This document shows positions 25,601-38,683 of a stretch of 62,000 nucleotides of DNA, piece by piece. The notes beneath the pieces are model-generated. The model saw nothing but the letters and a program-made list of their open reading frames with translations, was not told the origin of the DNA and made no database searches. Source of the DNA: Phoronis australis (lineage: Eukaryota; Phoronida; Phoronidae). Every line of letters begins with the position of its first letter. Position 1 is the first letter of the stretch. Made by a program: the position numbers and the translations under genes. Location of the stretch: contig NMRA01000051.1 in NCBI GenBank assembly GCA_002633005.1, positions 499,273 to 561,272 of the forward strand. Reading direction: 5' to 3'.

Positions 25601-28600
25601 AAGAGATGCACGTAGTTTTCATCATGAAATGGATTGATTTGTGGAGTTCATTCACAGTATTTTCCAACGATTTTGAATTTTTAACAATCCTGACTTGTTG
25701 ATGCCATTTTAGTTCGAGAGCCCTCTTCGAATTACCTCAGAATGCTGTCAAGACTTGTGTGTACAAGATATGGCTATGGATTGCCATTGAGTGCCAGATT
25801 GACTGGGTCAGTGGAATGGAACTACTTTCCATGTACAGCTTGGGTACAAGTTCATTCATGGAGTTAGAATATTATACATTGCCTGACTGACATACTTTTC
25901 AAAATCTCAGACACTCCTGAGTTCATTAACAAGGGGAGCACTTTCAGCAATGATATTTGCCCTTTTTGATATTTGCCCTTTTTGCCATTTTCTTAGGTGA
26001 CATTGCAGCTCAAAATGCTATAATGCGACTTTGCCTGCATTACAATGGCGAAATACATGATAATTAGGATATAAGACAGTCTTCGGTGTTATGAAGAAGC
26101 AGGACAAGTACTTGAACCATGTGTTGCATTGTGGGTAAATACTTTAGAATGGGAGTGGTGCTATGCTATTTCAGGAGGAGCCTATAGAAGTTTACAATTT
26201 GTGGCACTGGCTGGTCATTCATCAGTCATCACCTGGCCATAATTCTATTCTTGAACTATACTTGATCAAGTAGATAATGAGTGCCTCATTGTTTACAGGA
26301 GGCACACTCCTTACATGGGCCAACCAGATTACAGAATACATGAACTCAACAAGAGATTACAACAGAGGACTGAGGTAAATCACAGTAGTTATTTCACATA
26401 ATGTTGGTCATGCCAACTTACAAAAAGTCTAGTCTGTCCAGTTTGATAGGCTTTTGAATACAATGTTAGTGATTTTGACTTGACCGGATTACCCATGTGT
26501 GGTTAATCTGTTTAATTTGATACGAGTTCATTTTGAAGCACTTTAAGTTATGGTACATAATAAAGTAAGTCGTAACATTTTTCCACTTATAAAGTATGAA
26601 GCAGAGTCCTTATGATGGCGATCAACCAATCAAAATGTAACAAAAACGATAGGAGTTGGTGAAAATTTTTCGATTGGAATGTTCTTGCTTGGTTGAACGA
26701 ATCCGGGGGATCATTATGAATTGTATATTTTTGCTACTTGCTCTTTAATGTCTGTTCGGTTTAGCTACACTTGAAACCAACTTTACTGCTAGGCGCGACT
26801 CAAAAATGGACCAAGCATGGGGCGTACTTTGAGCAAACTTTTAGATTTGATATGGCATGAGTTGAGTCTCGAGATTTAACCAAGCAGTGAGTGTGGATCT
26901 TCTAGACCCTCCTCTGGACTTGTGTTTGCTAATGATGACGGCTGTGGCCATTTGCATATAAAAGCGAGATTAGGTTTGCCTGTTTGGTGTAGTGAATACC
27001 TGATGACACATGTACGACATAATCAGTCTTTTCAGGACAGCGACAATGTTTGGTGGGATGCCTTCTCCACGGAGTTCTTTGAGGATGATGCCACACTGAC
27101 GCTGTCGTTCTGTCTTGAAGACGGACCAAAGAGATATTGTGAGTAGCGCTGTACTGCTTCATTGGGCATGGTGGGGGTAACATCGTTTATATCATCAGGG
27201 ACAGTGTTCTCTCCGGGACCCAATGCCACTGAGCATTACTCGAGACGACTAAAAAACAAAAAGTCATGTAATGTGCTTCGAGTAAACTTTCAAATTTCAT
27301 GCTCTGTGAGTTGTCACTTTTCGAGTTGAGTCGAGTCTCGTGAACAATTTGGTCATGTTGGTCTCAGGCTTTTTTGAGTGGTGTCATTGATTGAGCTCGC
27401 ATTTTGAGGCACTGTACTCGAAATGTGATCACCGTGCGTGAACGTTGAGCCTACATGTTGGTATCTTCAAAGCTAGTGCCCTACACACTGTGCAGCTTAA
27501 TTAATCAAAGTCACTTATTAAGTTATTGCCAACTTTATCACATATCTGTTCTGCTGTCTAAAAACATTTCAATTTTGAATACTGTTGGGATGTGTGATCC
27601 GCTATTTGAAAACAGTTCACTTTTGAACAATGGTGGGCCATCTAATACACCATTTGAAAAATGGTATCATGTCTGACCCACCATTTGAAAACAGTTCGCA
27701 TTCTAACACTGGCGGGATATCTGATCCACTGTTTGAAAACAATTCACTTTTGAGCAGTCGTATTATATCTGATCAGCTGGCCGTTGATCTGTCCCAAATC
27801 CACCGACAGATCTGCCTTCTTGCCATCAGAAGGCTATATTTTGATAACCTGGATTGCGGTTGAGCTTTATTCCACATTCTCTGATACGTGACACTATGAT
27901 ATGGAGAGTATGTAGAAAGTAAGCGTGGTCCCTATGTCATATGTCAAACACTGCGACAAATGTTTGAAATAGTCATAAGATGGCTGATAGGACACTTTTG
28001 TGAATGTCCATTTTAGGCGGCTGATCTGACACTATTTCAGTAAATCCTATCAGTTATCTTAATTTGACATGTTAGTGCTTAATATGTCGTTATACTGGCA
28101 GGCTCGTAAGTACCACGGGGTTGCTGAAAATGAGGTTGTGTACCAAAATATCATAACACTGACCACCTGATAGAGTCATGACTTTTGCAATAAATGTGTC
28201 GTGCCGGAGAAATTTACACTCTGGCACGATTCGTTGAGGTGAAAATGGCCAATGTTATTCAAGTTCGGCAATCAGTAACTTGGGAAACGTATTTATTTTA
28301 GTGCTCCTGAGTGTTGTAAAGCATGGTTCGGAATGTTTATTTAGACATCTAAATTTTTCACTATTAACCAGTTTAGGTTTTCAGTTGCTGATTTCCCATT
28401 GTATATCTGTCGACGTTGGTATCACCATTTTATTGACAGTCTTTGAAAATGTTGAATAATAGCGTTTATGGTATTTCTATTATCTCTAGGACATTACTTT
28501 TGAAAGGTTAATTGTCATCTGGAATGGCAGTTATCTGACGTTAGTTGTATTGTAAACAGTGTTATATATCTGACATTTGTTGTATTGTAAACAGTGTTAT

Positions 28601-31600
28601 ATTCTTTATCCTTTGCAACACATTTGAGAGACAAAACAAAAAGATTTTTACTTAAGTATTGTGCATTGTGAAAAAGTAATTTTATATTCTGTCATTTGCA
28701 TGCGTAATTTTGTTATTGAGTGAGTTAAGCTATAACTGTGCTATTGAAAATTTAATTGAGCAACAGTGTTCTCATTGCTATCTTCATCATTTTTAATTTC
28801 TTTAATTTGTATTTGGGATGAAGGTGTGCTATCATTCAGTGATTTTGTTTAGTTACCTGTCAAATGTTGTTTTGTGGATCAAATTATAGAATATAATTGA
28901 TTTTCGCAGAAATGTTCTTAGTGACGAATTCCAAAAAATGACCGGATCGTAATAATGGCATGTAGTGTTTGCTGCCATCATGGAAGTGGGATATTCTAGT
29001 AATCTGATTCTTTGCTTTTCATGAAGGTTCATTGTACACATTGACTGTTTGTGAATTTCAAGTCATCAAGTCAATCAATAAATGAGCAGTGTCCCTTCTG
29101 GTACAACACTATAGTTGGTTAGATACAGATAGTAAATTGTATGTAAATGTTGTACTAGACATGTGCCTATGACTAGATGGGGGCTCATTAAATACTGGTC
29201 TGTTTTGGTACATTGGGTACTTTGAGTGATTTGTACTTCCTTTGTACTCTGGCACTTGTCAGTGTTGGCCATTATGGACTTGGTAATGCAGATGTTTTAT
29301 GTGGGCACAGTATGCTCTCGTTTTCATCCATCCTTGTGGCTTGCACTGCTGTATCTCCATAACACCTTGATGGATGTTTGCGAAATTTTGTAGACCTGTT
29401 TATTTCATGGATGAGACGACATTAGCGAATTTTCAGATGGATTCGGCCTTCGGCCACTGCTTTTCCCCCAAATGGCAATTTCATTTTTTTCATTATCTTC
29501 TATATCTTCCGAGCCTTTGGAGTAGCTCAGCTTGTCTTTGAAAATTATAGAAAAATGTCTGTTTTAGCAATTCTTTGTGTGCCAAATTAAAAAGAATTTA
29601 TACTACATTTTTAGTATGCATTAGAAAATTGAGTAAGGCCTAAAATGGTTGATCTTGGCCTGTACCACTGCTCTTGAAACATGTAGTTACTACTCAGTAC
29701 CCACCCACATCAATTTCAGCCATTTTCGAACTCCTTTTCAAAAAGCCTCACCAAGGCACACAGGTAAGGTTAAAATGCTTTTTTCCCCACCTCCATGGCT
29801 GCAGCATTGAGTTTGAGTTGAGTATAAAACAGGGCAGCCAGAAAATGAGAAACCATTGCGTGAATTTTCACTACAACCTGAGACCAGAACAAGCTGTGCT
29901 TTTTGGCCAAATGCAAGTATCAACAATTTCTGTAGTGGGGAATGTTTTCCGATGCTTTCAGCCCTAACTCTCAAACTTAGGGCTTTTCCTATGTATATTA
30001 AAGTGTTAATTGCATAAATTATTTCTGTCTAAATCATTGTAGCCCCATATTTTTGAAACAAGCAGGAACCTATTTAGAGTTCTACACTGACTCTATCCTT
30101 CTTTGTTGTAGCTATCGGTCGCACACTGATCCCGCGCTACTTTCGTAGTATATTTGAGGGTGGCGTCACTGATCTCTACTTCATATTGAAGCACTCCAAG
30201 GAGTCCTTCCACAATACCTCCATCACCCTCGACTGTGACCAGGCTATGATGGTGACGCACCATGGCAAGCCAATGTTCACTAAGGTTTGTGGGCCACGCG
30301 AGCGCATGCGATGACACTAGTCACTTTGTGAAGAAGGAATTCTTAGCTTACACTGCAGACAGTGAACTGTATGGTTCTTCACAAGTTGCTTTCTTCCGTA
30401 GTTCAACATTTCACATGATTGAACCCATGTTTACTGTGGCATGTGTGATATGGTAATGCGTATTCTGTGGCCATTGAGAGTATTGTGGGTGTGTATGCTC
30501 AAATCAACCATATTCCAACATTCTGGTGTAGGCGTCCAATCACTTAGTGACGGCCTTTTGTCAGTGTACGTTAGTATGGAGGTGAGCTTAACTCATGAAA
30601 AGGGTCTCCCATTTGAGTACCTGAATGCATGCATTTATACAGTTGGAGCCACTGCATCACAAGCGTCACTAGATGATCTTTTGGTGCTTAGTTTCAGTTC
30701 AATATAAAAAAGCATGAAAAATGCTAATTCCTTCTCGAATGTGCGCAGCCTTCAACTTGCATGACTATGTGTTCTCGCTTAAGTGAAACTGGTGTCTGTT
30801 TTATGAAAAGTGACTTAGGACTTAAGGCATGAGGAGGCAGTGTGGCCTAGTGTGATAGGTGCCTGCTTTCTTTACTCGAGGTCGTGGGTTGGAGTCCCAC
30901 TGAGTCACACTGCTGAACCCGTGAGTCAGGTTTGTAGCTTCTCAGCTCAGTTTTAACTGTATGTAAATAAAGCACAATAAATGGCTCCAGGTGATCAGTG
31001 CAATGGGCTCACCTGAGCGGCCTGCGCACGTCTGCTACAACGTGTAGCAGACCACCTGAAATTATTTTTTATATTATAAGACGGAAATTTGGTCTTATTT
31101 CCAAAAAATAATCAAATGTCACTTCTGCAAAATTGCAGTCTATGAGAACATACACACAACTGCTAGTTACTATATATTTCTTGACTGTCATGCACTCATA
31201 ATTACTCACAGACAGAGTATACGTCAATACAGTTAATGAAGTAATTGAGAACACAGTAAGGGACTATACGCTCTCGGCCAATGCTGATGCCCCCGACATA
31301 AATGACTGTTTTTCCCTAGAAGTTATTCTCATGAATATTAGGTCACATACTATTTCGTATTGTTGTCACTCATAATTACTTGGCTAAACCTTTTTCAGCA
31401 TTTGTGAAGTGGTAGTGGAAGATCAAATTTCTGTCTTGAGTCTTGAGTCACTTTCACGAAACTGTTCCCTGGTCTACATAATGTTGCAAGAGTTGCAGTC
31501 ATGTGATAGTTTCTGTGCCTGTCTCTGCCACCAGGTTGTGACCGAGGGTCGCCTCATCCTAGAGTTTACCTTTGACGACCTGATGCGCATCCGTTCTTGG

Positions 31601-34103
31601 CACTTTGCCACGCGGCAGCACCGTGAGCTGATCCCTCGCAGTGTCATCGCCATGCAACAGGAACCTGCCATGGTGGAGCAGCTGTCTAAGAATATCACAC
31701 GGCAGGGGCTTACCAACCACACACTCAACTTCCTCAGGGTAGGTTTCGTGCAGCAAGGTCGAGTTGCCGAATCCTGTTTTTTACCGTTTTTGATAGATTT
31801 TGAAATGTTCGGAATTGGATCTAGACAAGATTCTACGAGTTTTCACAAAGTTTTCAGTTGAGGTCATTGGCACTTTAATGGCTATGTTTTTAGACTTTCT
31901 AGAGTTTTTCATTATTCAGAATGCGAGGACAGGTGGCGTGAGGAATTTTTTGTACTCTGATCAAAATTCATGATTTGCTGTGATGTATAACATACAAAAA
32001 ATGGTTTAATTGGAATTTTAACCACCACATTTGACAAGCACGGGTTCAGCATCTTTAAAAGGAGAAAGAAGATTAACATTTTTGTAACTTGTAAATTGGT
32101 GACTTAGTGAATGGGTTGTATGTTTATCCAGTGGGTTTAGTGAATGCAGAAACAAGCTGCTGGTACCTGATGTTGGACTGACTAGGGGTCACTTCAGTAT
32201 TGTGGCCTGCTTATAAAAGACCTTGTAGATTATTGTAATTAAAACTGAAAAACCGAAAACTTGTGCTTTACTCCTGGTAGGCCTTTTCTAGAAATGACCA
32301 ATTCAAGTGTGGTGATGCTTTATCTATTTAGTGCACCTTATGACGCGAATATAAATTGATTTTTGTCAAATTTCTCAACCAAAAATTTACATTAAGAAAA
32401 ACTTTGTACTGTAACATCTTTTGTAAAAAAATCTGAATTATTACATCAGCCTTCAAAAACTTGACATTATTTTGGGGAGAAAACAACTGAAGAATTGCGG
32501 TATGCGATTTCCACTGTGGTCCATAAGATTCAGTTTTAAAGCTGATATATTGAGGGCTGCATTGGCAGTTCAAAGGAAGAGGCATTGAAGTGGTTCATGA
32601 AGCCAGAAATAGGGCTTATGATCTCCATTCTGACCACATACCCTTCACATTAACAGAATATGAAAGGAATAGCGTTCCATATAAAACTTGCCTTATGTTA
32701 CGACTCGATTTTTTGTGGCCCTCGTGATATTAAGTCAAAACAGTTGGCCTTGCCACTGTGCGTTATGGAACGTCCCAAGGTAAAAGTGGTATTACCACTT
32801 GATGTTGATTTAATGTTTTCATGCATTGTTAAAGCGCCATTTCATTTTTGTCACTCTTCCTCCAGTTGTGTGTCATCCTAGAACCGATGCAAGAGTTGAT
32901 GTCTCGTCACAAGGCCTACGGCCTCAACCCCAGGGACTGTCTCAAGACCACGCTGTTTCAGAAGTGGCAGAGAATGGTGGCGCCACCCGGTGAGTAGACA
33001 CAGTAATTTTACGGCCACACGACCCGAGACGACCATACTTGACTTGAGACTCATCTTTAAGTTGTCAGACGCATCAAGTAAACATTCAAATTGCATAAGA
33101 AGCTCTACAATCTTGGTTATTCCAACTTTTTAGCTGGAGACTCGTTTTATCAGGGATTGTAAACTGAGGCGGCCGTAAGTCCAATATTGGTTTTAGGTAT
33201 TCTATCTTATTATACTTTACAGTACTGCACTTAGTTTTGGTCTTCTGTGAAGCGGTTTGTTCTGAAGGTCCTCTTTGCAGAGGTCATCTTCCTTTTAGAT
33301 ATAATAACTAAGAAATGTTATGATCAAATTCTCCATTTTTCTAGAAACTACACGTCAACCAGCTAAAAGGAGGAAACGCAAGTCTTCAGCGAGCACCGGA
33401 GCGGGTATGCGGGAAAACTCCAAAGCCAAACGGTCACCTGCCCCACAACCCCCTTTCCCCATTGGCAGAGAAGTCCCTGGGGTAAGTTGATTTATAGGCT
33501 GGGGCTAATCTGGACGGGATGGACTCTGAATGGTTGGTTTGGGTAGCAGGCATCACTCCGTGGTCTTATTGCTGTGCCCTGAATTGTACGTAAAATACAG
33601 TCATGGTGTGGTTGTGGATGACATTTGGATAAATATTCATTCATTATCAAATATGTTATGTGTGTTGTTAGTTATAAATGCTGATGGTTGTGAAAAACTT
33701 ATCAACTCCCTTTTGACGACTGTTTATTCTGCTTTCACTTGCATACATTTGCATCTCATCATTTTGCGAATACTTGATGGTCTTTGAGCAGTTTCTGTGC
33801 GATGTCTGAAACGCGCAATTAGCGTAACACAACCTCTTTCAACCAGCACTGTATTTACGCTGCCCTCCACAGGACGTGATGGTGGTAGGAGAGCCGACTC
33901 TGATGGGCGGAGAGTTTGGCGATGAGGATGAGAGGTTAATTACACGTCTTGAGAACAATCAGTTTGAAGCCAACGGCGGCGAGCCGGAGCAGGAGACCTT
34001 CCAGAACAGTCCCCAGTTGCAAAATAGTCCCTGGGGGCAGGGCTCTATCAAGAAGTCCCCGCAGACGCCCAGCCAGCCAGCGGTAGAGTCGGACAAGAAC
34101 TGA
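16632..34103 (+). CDS. LDB1: LIM-domain-binding protein LDB/CLIM/Chip (8 coding exons)
   Basis: Coding exons are 16632-16684 (exon from 16565), 26299-26374, 27036-27138, 30112-30284, 31535-31738, 32866-32989, 33345-33481 and 33873-34103. All junctions are GT-AG with matching phases, giving 366 aa (the human LDB1 short form is about 375). After a short N-terminus ending GPLDRDPGLA, the dimerisation domain (about residues 19-235) includes RHTPYMGQPDYR, WWDAFSTEFFEDDA, LCVILEPMQELMSRHK and FQKWQRMVAPP. A basic nuclear signal, AKRRKRK, lies at about 251-257. The LIM-interaction domain (DVMVVGEPTLMGGEFGDEDE, from residue 291) is encoded whole by the last exon. LDB proteins dimerise and bridge LIM-homeodomain, LMO and GATA-type complexes, including long-range enhancer contacts. 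Vertebrates have two paralogues (LDB1, LDB2); a single pro-orthologue is likely, so the symbol is approximate. The frame is open upstream of the ATG through the exon, so an N-terminal extension is possible. Confidence 0.95.
19663..20010. repeat. 69-bp tandem repeat, five copies
   Basis: The landmark GTTGATA begins at 19,682, 19,751, 19,820, 19,889 and 19,958, an exact 69-base period. The middle copies are nearly identical, while the first and last are more diverged. Each unit carries TCAACATTGTTGA, a 13-base palindrome (one central base) that could form a hairpin. There are no unique spacers, so this is a minisatellite and not a CRISPR-type array. It lies in the LDB first intron. Confidence 0.93.
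22175..22193. other. Assembly gap (19 N) beside a G-run
   Basis: Nineteen Ns are followed directly by eight G residues, suggesting a homopolymer that could not be sequenced through. Confidence 0.9.
22714..23196 (-). other. Unassigned 160-codon ORF in LDB intron 1
   Basis: The longest uninterrupted ATG-started frame outside the recognised genes, read on the minus strand within the LDB intron. The translation is rich in His, Asn and Gln and ends in a hydrophobic stretch. No domain is recognised. Splice sites and a poly(A) signal were not evident. A chance ORF is more likely than a gene. Confidence 0.15.
25228..25287. repeat. 13-bp minisatellite
   Basis: Units of the form GCATTTCCTGGC(T/A) occur five times in a row with small changes (third unit CATGG, last unit CGTGG). 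Confidence 0.85.
26375..27035 (+). other. LDB intron 2, nothing recognised
   Basis: Non-coding sequence between LDB coding exons 2 and 3. No repeat or RNA gene that I can support. Confidence 0.6.
27590..27765. repeat. Degenerate ~54-bp tandem repeat in LDB intron 3
   Basis: A unit reading roughly CTGATCC(A/G)C(C/T)(A/G)TTTGAAAACAGTTC, followed by a variable half, recurs with TTTGAAAA at about 27,606, 27,648, 27,686 and 27,740. The last two are 54 bases apart. A plus-strand frame across it gives repeated (D)P-F-E-N-S motifs, which follow from the DNA repeat and are not taken as coding evidence. Confidence 0.65.
28533..28602. repeat. 35-bp tandem duplication
   Basis: Two adjacent 35-base copies with two differences, each ending GTAAACAGTGTTATAT. 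Located in LDB intron 3. The remaining part of this 3-kb intron shows no recognisable feature. Confidence 0.85.
30826..31068 (+). mobile_element. tRNA-derived SINE with LINE-related 3' tail
   Basis: The head has a box A match (TGGCCTAGTGTG, 30,843-30,854) and a box B match (GGTTGGAGTCC, 30,887-30,897; one base off GGTTCGANTCC) at tRNA-like spacing. The tail from about 30,990 aligns with the 3' end of the LINE fragment at about 41,961-42,050. It shares GGCCTGCGCACGTCTG and CAGACCACCTG, and includes a perfect 9-bp hairpin (31,030-31,038 with 31,044-31,052). It lies in an LDB intron in the sense orientation. The 5' boundary is approximate. Confidence 0.8.
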
Positions 34104-36400
34104 GTGACTCGCCATGCACCGTTGATTCAACATTGCCATGCTTTCTTTTAGAACTCTTTTGTCGACTCGTTGATTGATAGGTTAGTGCTTCCCAAGGTAG
34201 AACGTTTGAAAGAATAGTCCTGCACAACTCGCACGCCTCACTGTATCGTGTAATGAAAATTGCCACTTCCTTTTCTAGTGAAACCTCTTAAGCGACATGA
34301 TTGCTCTCCAGTCTCATATATCACAATGCTTCGTCAGCCATGACGACCTCAGTCTATGCCTATGGTGAAAATACTTCAGCTGTTACTTATTGCTTTAACC
34401 TGTCTCATTGGAAAGTTGACAGTCGGGTACGTTGAATTTTTTCGTATCCAGTTTTGTCTTAACTGCCATTGTTGCTAGGCTGTTGTTAAGTGTTTTGTGT
34501 TAGATTTGAATATGGTGATATGTTATTATTCTGGGTATGTTTGTTCAGTTGATGTCGTGGTTTAGCGCAAGGGAGATTGAGGCCCCANGACTCGCCGTGC
34601 ACCGTTGATTCAACATTGCCATGCTTTCTTTTCTTTTAGAACTCTTTTGTCGACTCGTTGATTGATAGGTTAGTGCTTCCCAAGGTAGAACGTTTGAAAG
34701 AATAGTCCTGCACAACTCGCACGCCTCACTGTATTGTGTAATGAAAATTGCCACTTCCTTTTCTAGTGAAACCTCTTAAGCGACATGATTGCTCTCCAGT
34801 CTCATATATCACAATGCTTCGTCAGCCATGACGACCTCAGTCTATGCCTATGGTGAAAATACTTCAGCTGTTACTTATTGCTTTAACCTGTCTCATTGGA
34901 AAGTTGACAGTCGGGTACGTTGAATTTTTTCGTATCCAGTTTTGTCTTAACTGCCATTGTTGCTAGGCTGTTGTTAAGTGTTTTGTGTTAGATTTGAATA
35001 TGGTGATATGTTATTATTCTGGGTATGTTTGTTCAGTTGATGTCGTGGTTTAGCGCAAGGGAGATTGTCTTTGAAGAGAGCTTGGTAAGGAGGCCCCATT
35101 ATCGACAGTCTTGTCAAACAAGCAGATTTTTAAAAAGGTCACTTTACTTGTGGCACTCGTCAGGGTTAGTGCCTATGGTCGGCACAACTCCCTCCCCCAA
35201 AATTACAGGCCACCCTTGAAATCTCACTTTAATGCGCCCACACTTGGCTTACCACCACCCCCAATTTATGTGATTAAGACTTCTGTAAAAGTACCCGAGT
35301 CTTTATAAAACACCCGTTTCATCAAAAATTATGTAACTCATTTATCTTCATGTAACAGTTTGAGTGGAAACTTGCCTCATTTGGGCGCAGAAATGACTAT
35401 ACTCTCCAGTTCTTTGCTGATGGAATCTTTTTGTCTTGGGCGCATAATTGTATCTGGCGTGATGATATTATTGTGCGAAAGTGGTAAAAGGGTGAGGCCA
35501 GCTTATTACCTACTTGTAATGTTTGCATTGGAAAATTTGAAAATGCGTTTTACAAAAAGCTTGTTTATGCTACTAAACCTCTGAGCATGGTCACTCCACC
35601 ATTTTAGATGTTGAGCCCGTTAAGACGTTATCTACCATTTGTGAATATTTATTTGATCATTTCTTGCACACTAAGTCCTACATCTAATATGTAGATCCCA
35701 AAGCATTAACTCGAGGACTGACCATTCGGGTAAGCGTCCATCCCAACTTCTCTCAAAAAATTGTTTTGAAATGCCCATGATTGCTAAACACCCTCACTTA
35801 AATTCCCATTTTAAATGCCCTGTGTGATGACCCGGACGAGTACGGTAATTGCATTTTACCTCGATTGTCCCTTTGGTACTTTCACCTCACTTTGACTAGT
35901 GCCACCTGAAGACATTGAACACGATCAGTTCTCAATTAGTGGTATTGTCTTGTGCTTAAAATAGTGCAGTAGCTCCACAAAACTTTTGTAATTTTTTCCT
36001 CAGTTTCCCTATTCTTATAGGTCTGTGTTGTGTAGGGGATATTCTTTATTTATGTAGGGTTGTGCGCCGTTTATTTATACTTCAAAGAAATACATTTTGG
36101 GTAGCTTTTTGTAAGTTTTTGTGTTGTTGCCAAATTTCTACTTTAATTTCCAACTGGTTGTTCTGAAGACGTGTAATTAGTGATGATGTCACTGGTAATT
36201 GTGTTCTTTATGTAAGTTTTCATGATGTAGACGAATACTGTATACTATTTGTAAAGGGGACATTGTATAATTTATGAATTTAATATAACTTGGTAGTCAA
36301 AACAATAGTTTTGTCTTTTACAGTACATTTTATTGTAAAAAGGAGTTTGAGAATTTCTTTATTTATTTAAATATTTATTAAACTTTACACGACCACAAAT
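34104..36400 (+). other. LDB 3' UTR and downstream sequence
   Basis: Non-coding sequence after the LDB stop. It contains the suspected haplotype duplication (34,106-35,067). No AATAAA is seen close to the stop. ATTAAA near 36,376 and AATAAA at 36,905 and 37,023 are candidates, so the 3' end is unresolved. Confidence 0.5.
34106..35067. repeat. Near-identical duplicated block split by one N (assembly artefact likely)
   Basis: 34,106-34,579 and 34,589-35,067 are the same sequence in direct orientation. They differ by a few substitutions and a 5-base indel (extra TTCTT-type in copy 2). After copy 1, eight bases (AGGCCCCA) then an N. In copy 2 the same eight bases follow 23 additional bases. This fits two alleles whose contigs were placed in series. 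Confidence 0.85.
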
Positions 36401-38504
36401 CGTGATTTTTGTGGAATGCGCATGTCTCAAAAGAAACTCATGTCGAACCTTGTTACAACACACCCTGCTAACATTGAACTTTTGTTATAATTTTGTGAAG
36501 GTCTCTTGCTGTTTGTTTTGTGAGGGTGGTCCTACAAAACCGGGCTATCAGAATGATCAAAATAATGTGGAATGTTGAAAGACAGATAAGCTTTATAAAC
36601 ACGTCTTGTTTATTAAATCAAATTTCAAACAAAACCATAACCTGTAACAGCAGCTTTTTAATGGACAGATCAGTTCTTAGCACAAATTAAAAGCATTTTA
36701 TGTTAACCAACCAACATTTACATAGCAAAGACCACAGTGTACAGCAACGCTGTGACAAACTGTATCAAAAGTGAAGTTCACAAGTGGATCTAGCATCACT
36801 TGCCATCCAGACATCAGGCAGCTCGTTTGACGAAACATTTGTGAAATGGTTAAGGGACATTTCGCCGCTGAGTAGCTGTCAATGAGTAATTCTTTTGTGG
36901 TTAAAATAAATCGAACAAATTCGATCTTGAATTGCTGCTGAATGAGACCGCAATTTAAGTCTCAGGCAATGTATACATGTATCATTTTCAAATTCGGGGC
37001 ACCTTTAGAGAAGACCAACCTCAATAAACTGATTTGTTGAGTCGCTGATGGTTTTGATGTTCTTGTTGGTAATGGAAATGGTGTCTTCACTGTTGACATT
37101 ATTATGGGACCCAATTTATTAGAGTAAAAGACCTACTTCAGTTTTCGTGTTTAGCTAGCCATCATTCATAACAGCAAAACTCGTGTTAGTTGGACATGCA
37201 CAAATCGGATTTTTGCTTGGTGCCATTCAGATTTAGTAGGACTTTGTCACGTTCCCAAATCTTGTGGTCCAGTTGAACCACACTTATGCCAGTCTTACTG
37301 CAATTTTCAAATTTCGTGTGAATGACACACTAAAGGATACAGTATAAGAAACAGTTTTGAAACAATAGCACAGTCAAATGACTAAATTGCACTTAACGGG
37401 AATATTCAACAGAAAGTAACTTACAAAATCATGAAGTCTACAAATACAAAACCTATACTTAACTGTTTGACAAATAATATATTCACTGTTCCACCTGCAC
37501 AAATGCAAAAGATGAACACATTTCTGTCTTCATTTTATGAATGGACATTTTAATGAACTTAAAGTCCGCTCCTTCTCAACGCCACTTCTGGAAAATTGGC
37601 CCTGTGAAAGGATAACGCACTGATACACAGTTCCATGTCTGGGCATCAGTGAGTATGCCTCAGATTGAATGATTGTCATAAACAAAGTTAACGTTTTGGG
37701 AATGAGCTGCAAAAAAGGTGAATCATTTTGTGGTTTCACACAACACTGTTATCCCGAGTGAGCCACAGAACATGATATATTGTGTGGAATGCATAGACTT
37801 CTTTTGCTTCTTGGTAGTAAGTTTTGACAGCATACGCTGCAGGGAATTCTAGTGTGCGTAAACAAGAAAATCACAGAGAAAACATGTGACAGCCTAGAAG
37901 GTGCTCGATCATTAGACAAATTCTGCAAAAATGAGGCATATCTTCAACATGATTCAATTTTTAAATAAATCATTAATAATTTCAATTTCACAGTTTAATT
38001 CGGGAAAAAGATACTATTTTTTTGATGTCACCCAATTGAGTTCCTACAAAATGAGCTCGTTTACATGGGACTGAGCGGTGCAAGATCAACCACTGGCACT
38101 TAACGAAAGAAGCGGTTGTGAGGTAAAATGAGCACGTAGCAATTTTTAAGTCAATCTAATTATCATTTTCAGAGGTAAAAGTAAACCTGCCAACATTATC
38201 ACATTTGGCATTTTTTTCAAAAAACACCTCTTAACAGGAAAAAACCAGAAATCTATACACAAGACTGACTATGACCTCTTCTGTACTGGACATACAGGGC
38301 TGTGCATTAAATGAGGTCAAGGACATATTTCGTGCAGAAAACCCTAGGTCTGCTTTTGGCTGAGGAACCTTGCAAGGATGTAAATTTGTTAATGCTATAG
38401 GGTAACTGTAAATATCTCAAATCTTCAGCTACACAAGACTCACTGAAATTAATATTCTTGAATTGTCAAATGATTAGCAGCACTTGGGCATGATATAGAA
38501 CATT
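36401..38504. other. Convergent intergenic region, LDB / LIMP-2-like
   Basis: No gene recognised. Minus-strand ORFs here are short and featureless. It probably includes 3' UTR ends of both neighbours. Confidence 0.5.
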
Positions 38505-38510
38505 TTTATT
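38505..38510 (-). terminator. Poly(A) signal of the LIMP-2-like gene
   Basis: TTTATT on the plus strand (AATAAA on the minus) lies about 175 bases beyond the receptor stop codon. Confidence 0.65.
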
Positions 38511-38683
38511 ATAAATTAAATATTAAAACATTCAAATAAATGCTTAATCATTTAGGAGAGCATGGCAGACACAATATAAATATCATTTTAATAATCAAAA
38601 GAGATCAAACAATCATAAAAATACAAAACCATCAAAGATCGCGTCTAAACTGAATGCACACAACCACCCCCTGCAGGCTTTCA

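Larger units (their letters stand above)
16685..26298 (+). other. First intron of LDB (9.6 kb)
   Basis: This is the longest intron of the gene and may hold regulatory sequence. Recognisable content is a five-copy 69-bp tandem repeat (19,663-20,010), an N-gap (22,175-22,193) followed by a G-run, an unassigned minus ORF (22,714-23,196) and a 13-bp minisatellite (25,228-25,287). A motif of the form CGGCCTTTGA(A/G)CAAT followed by ATTTTTGTG recurs loosely near 16,440, 17,437 and 17,608, probably from an old repeat family. Confidence 0.6.
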
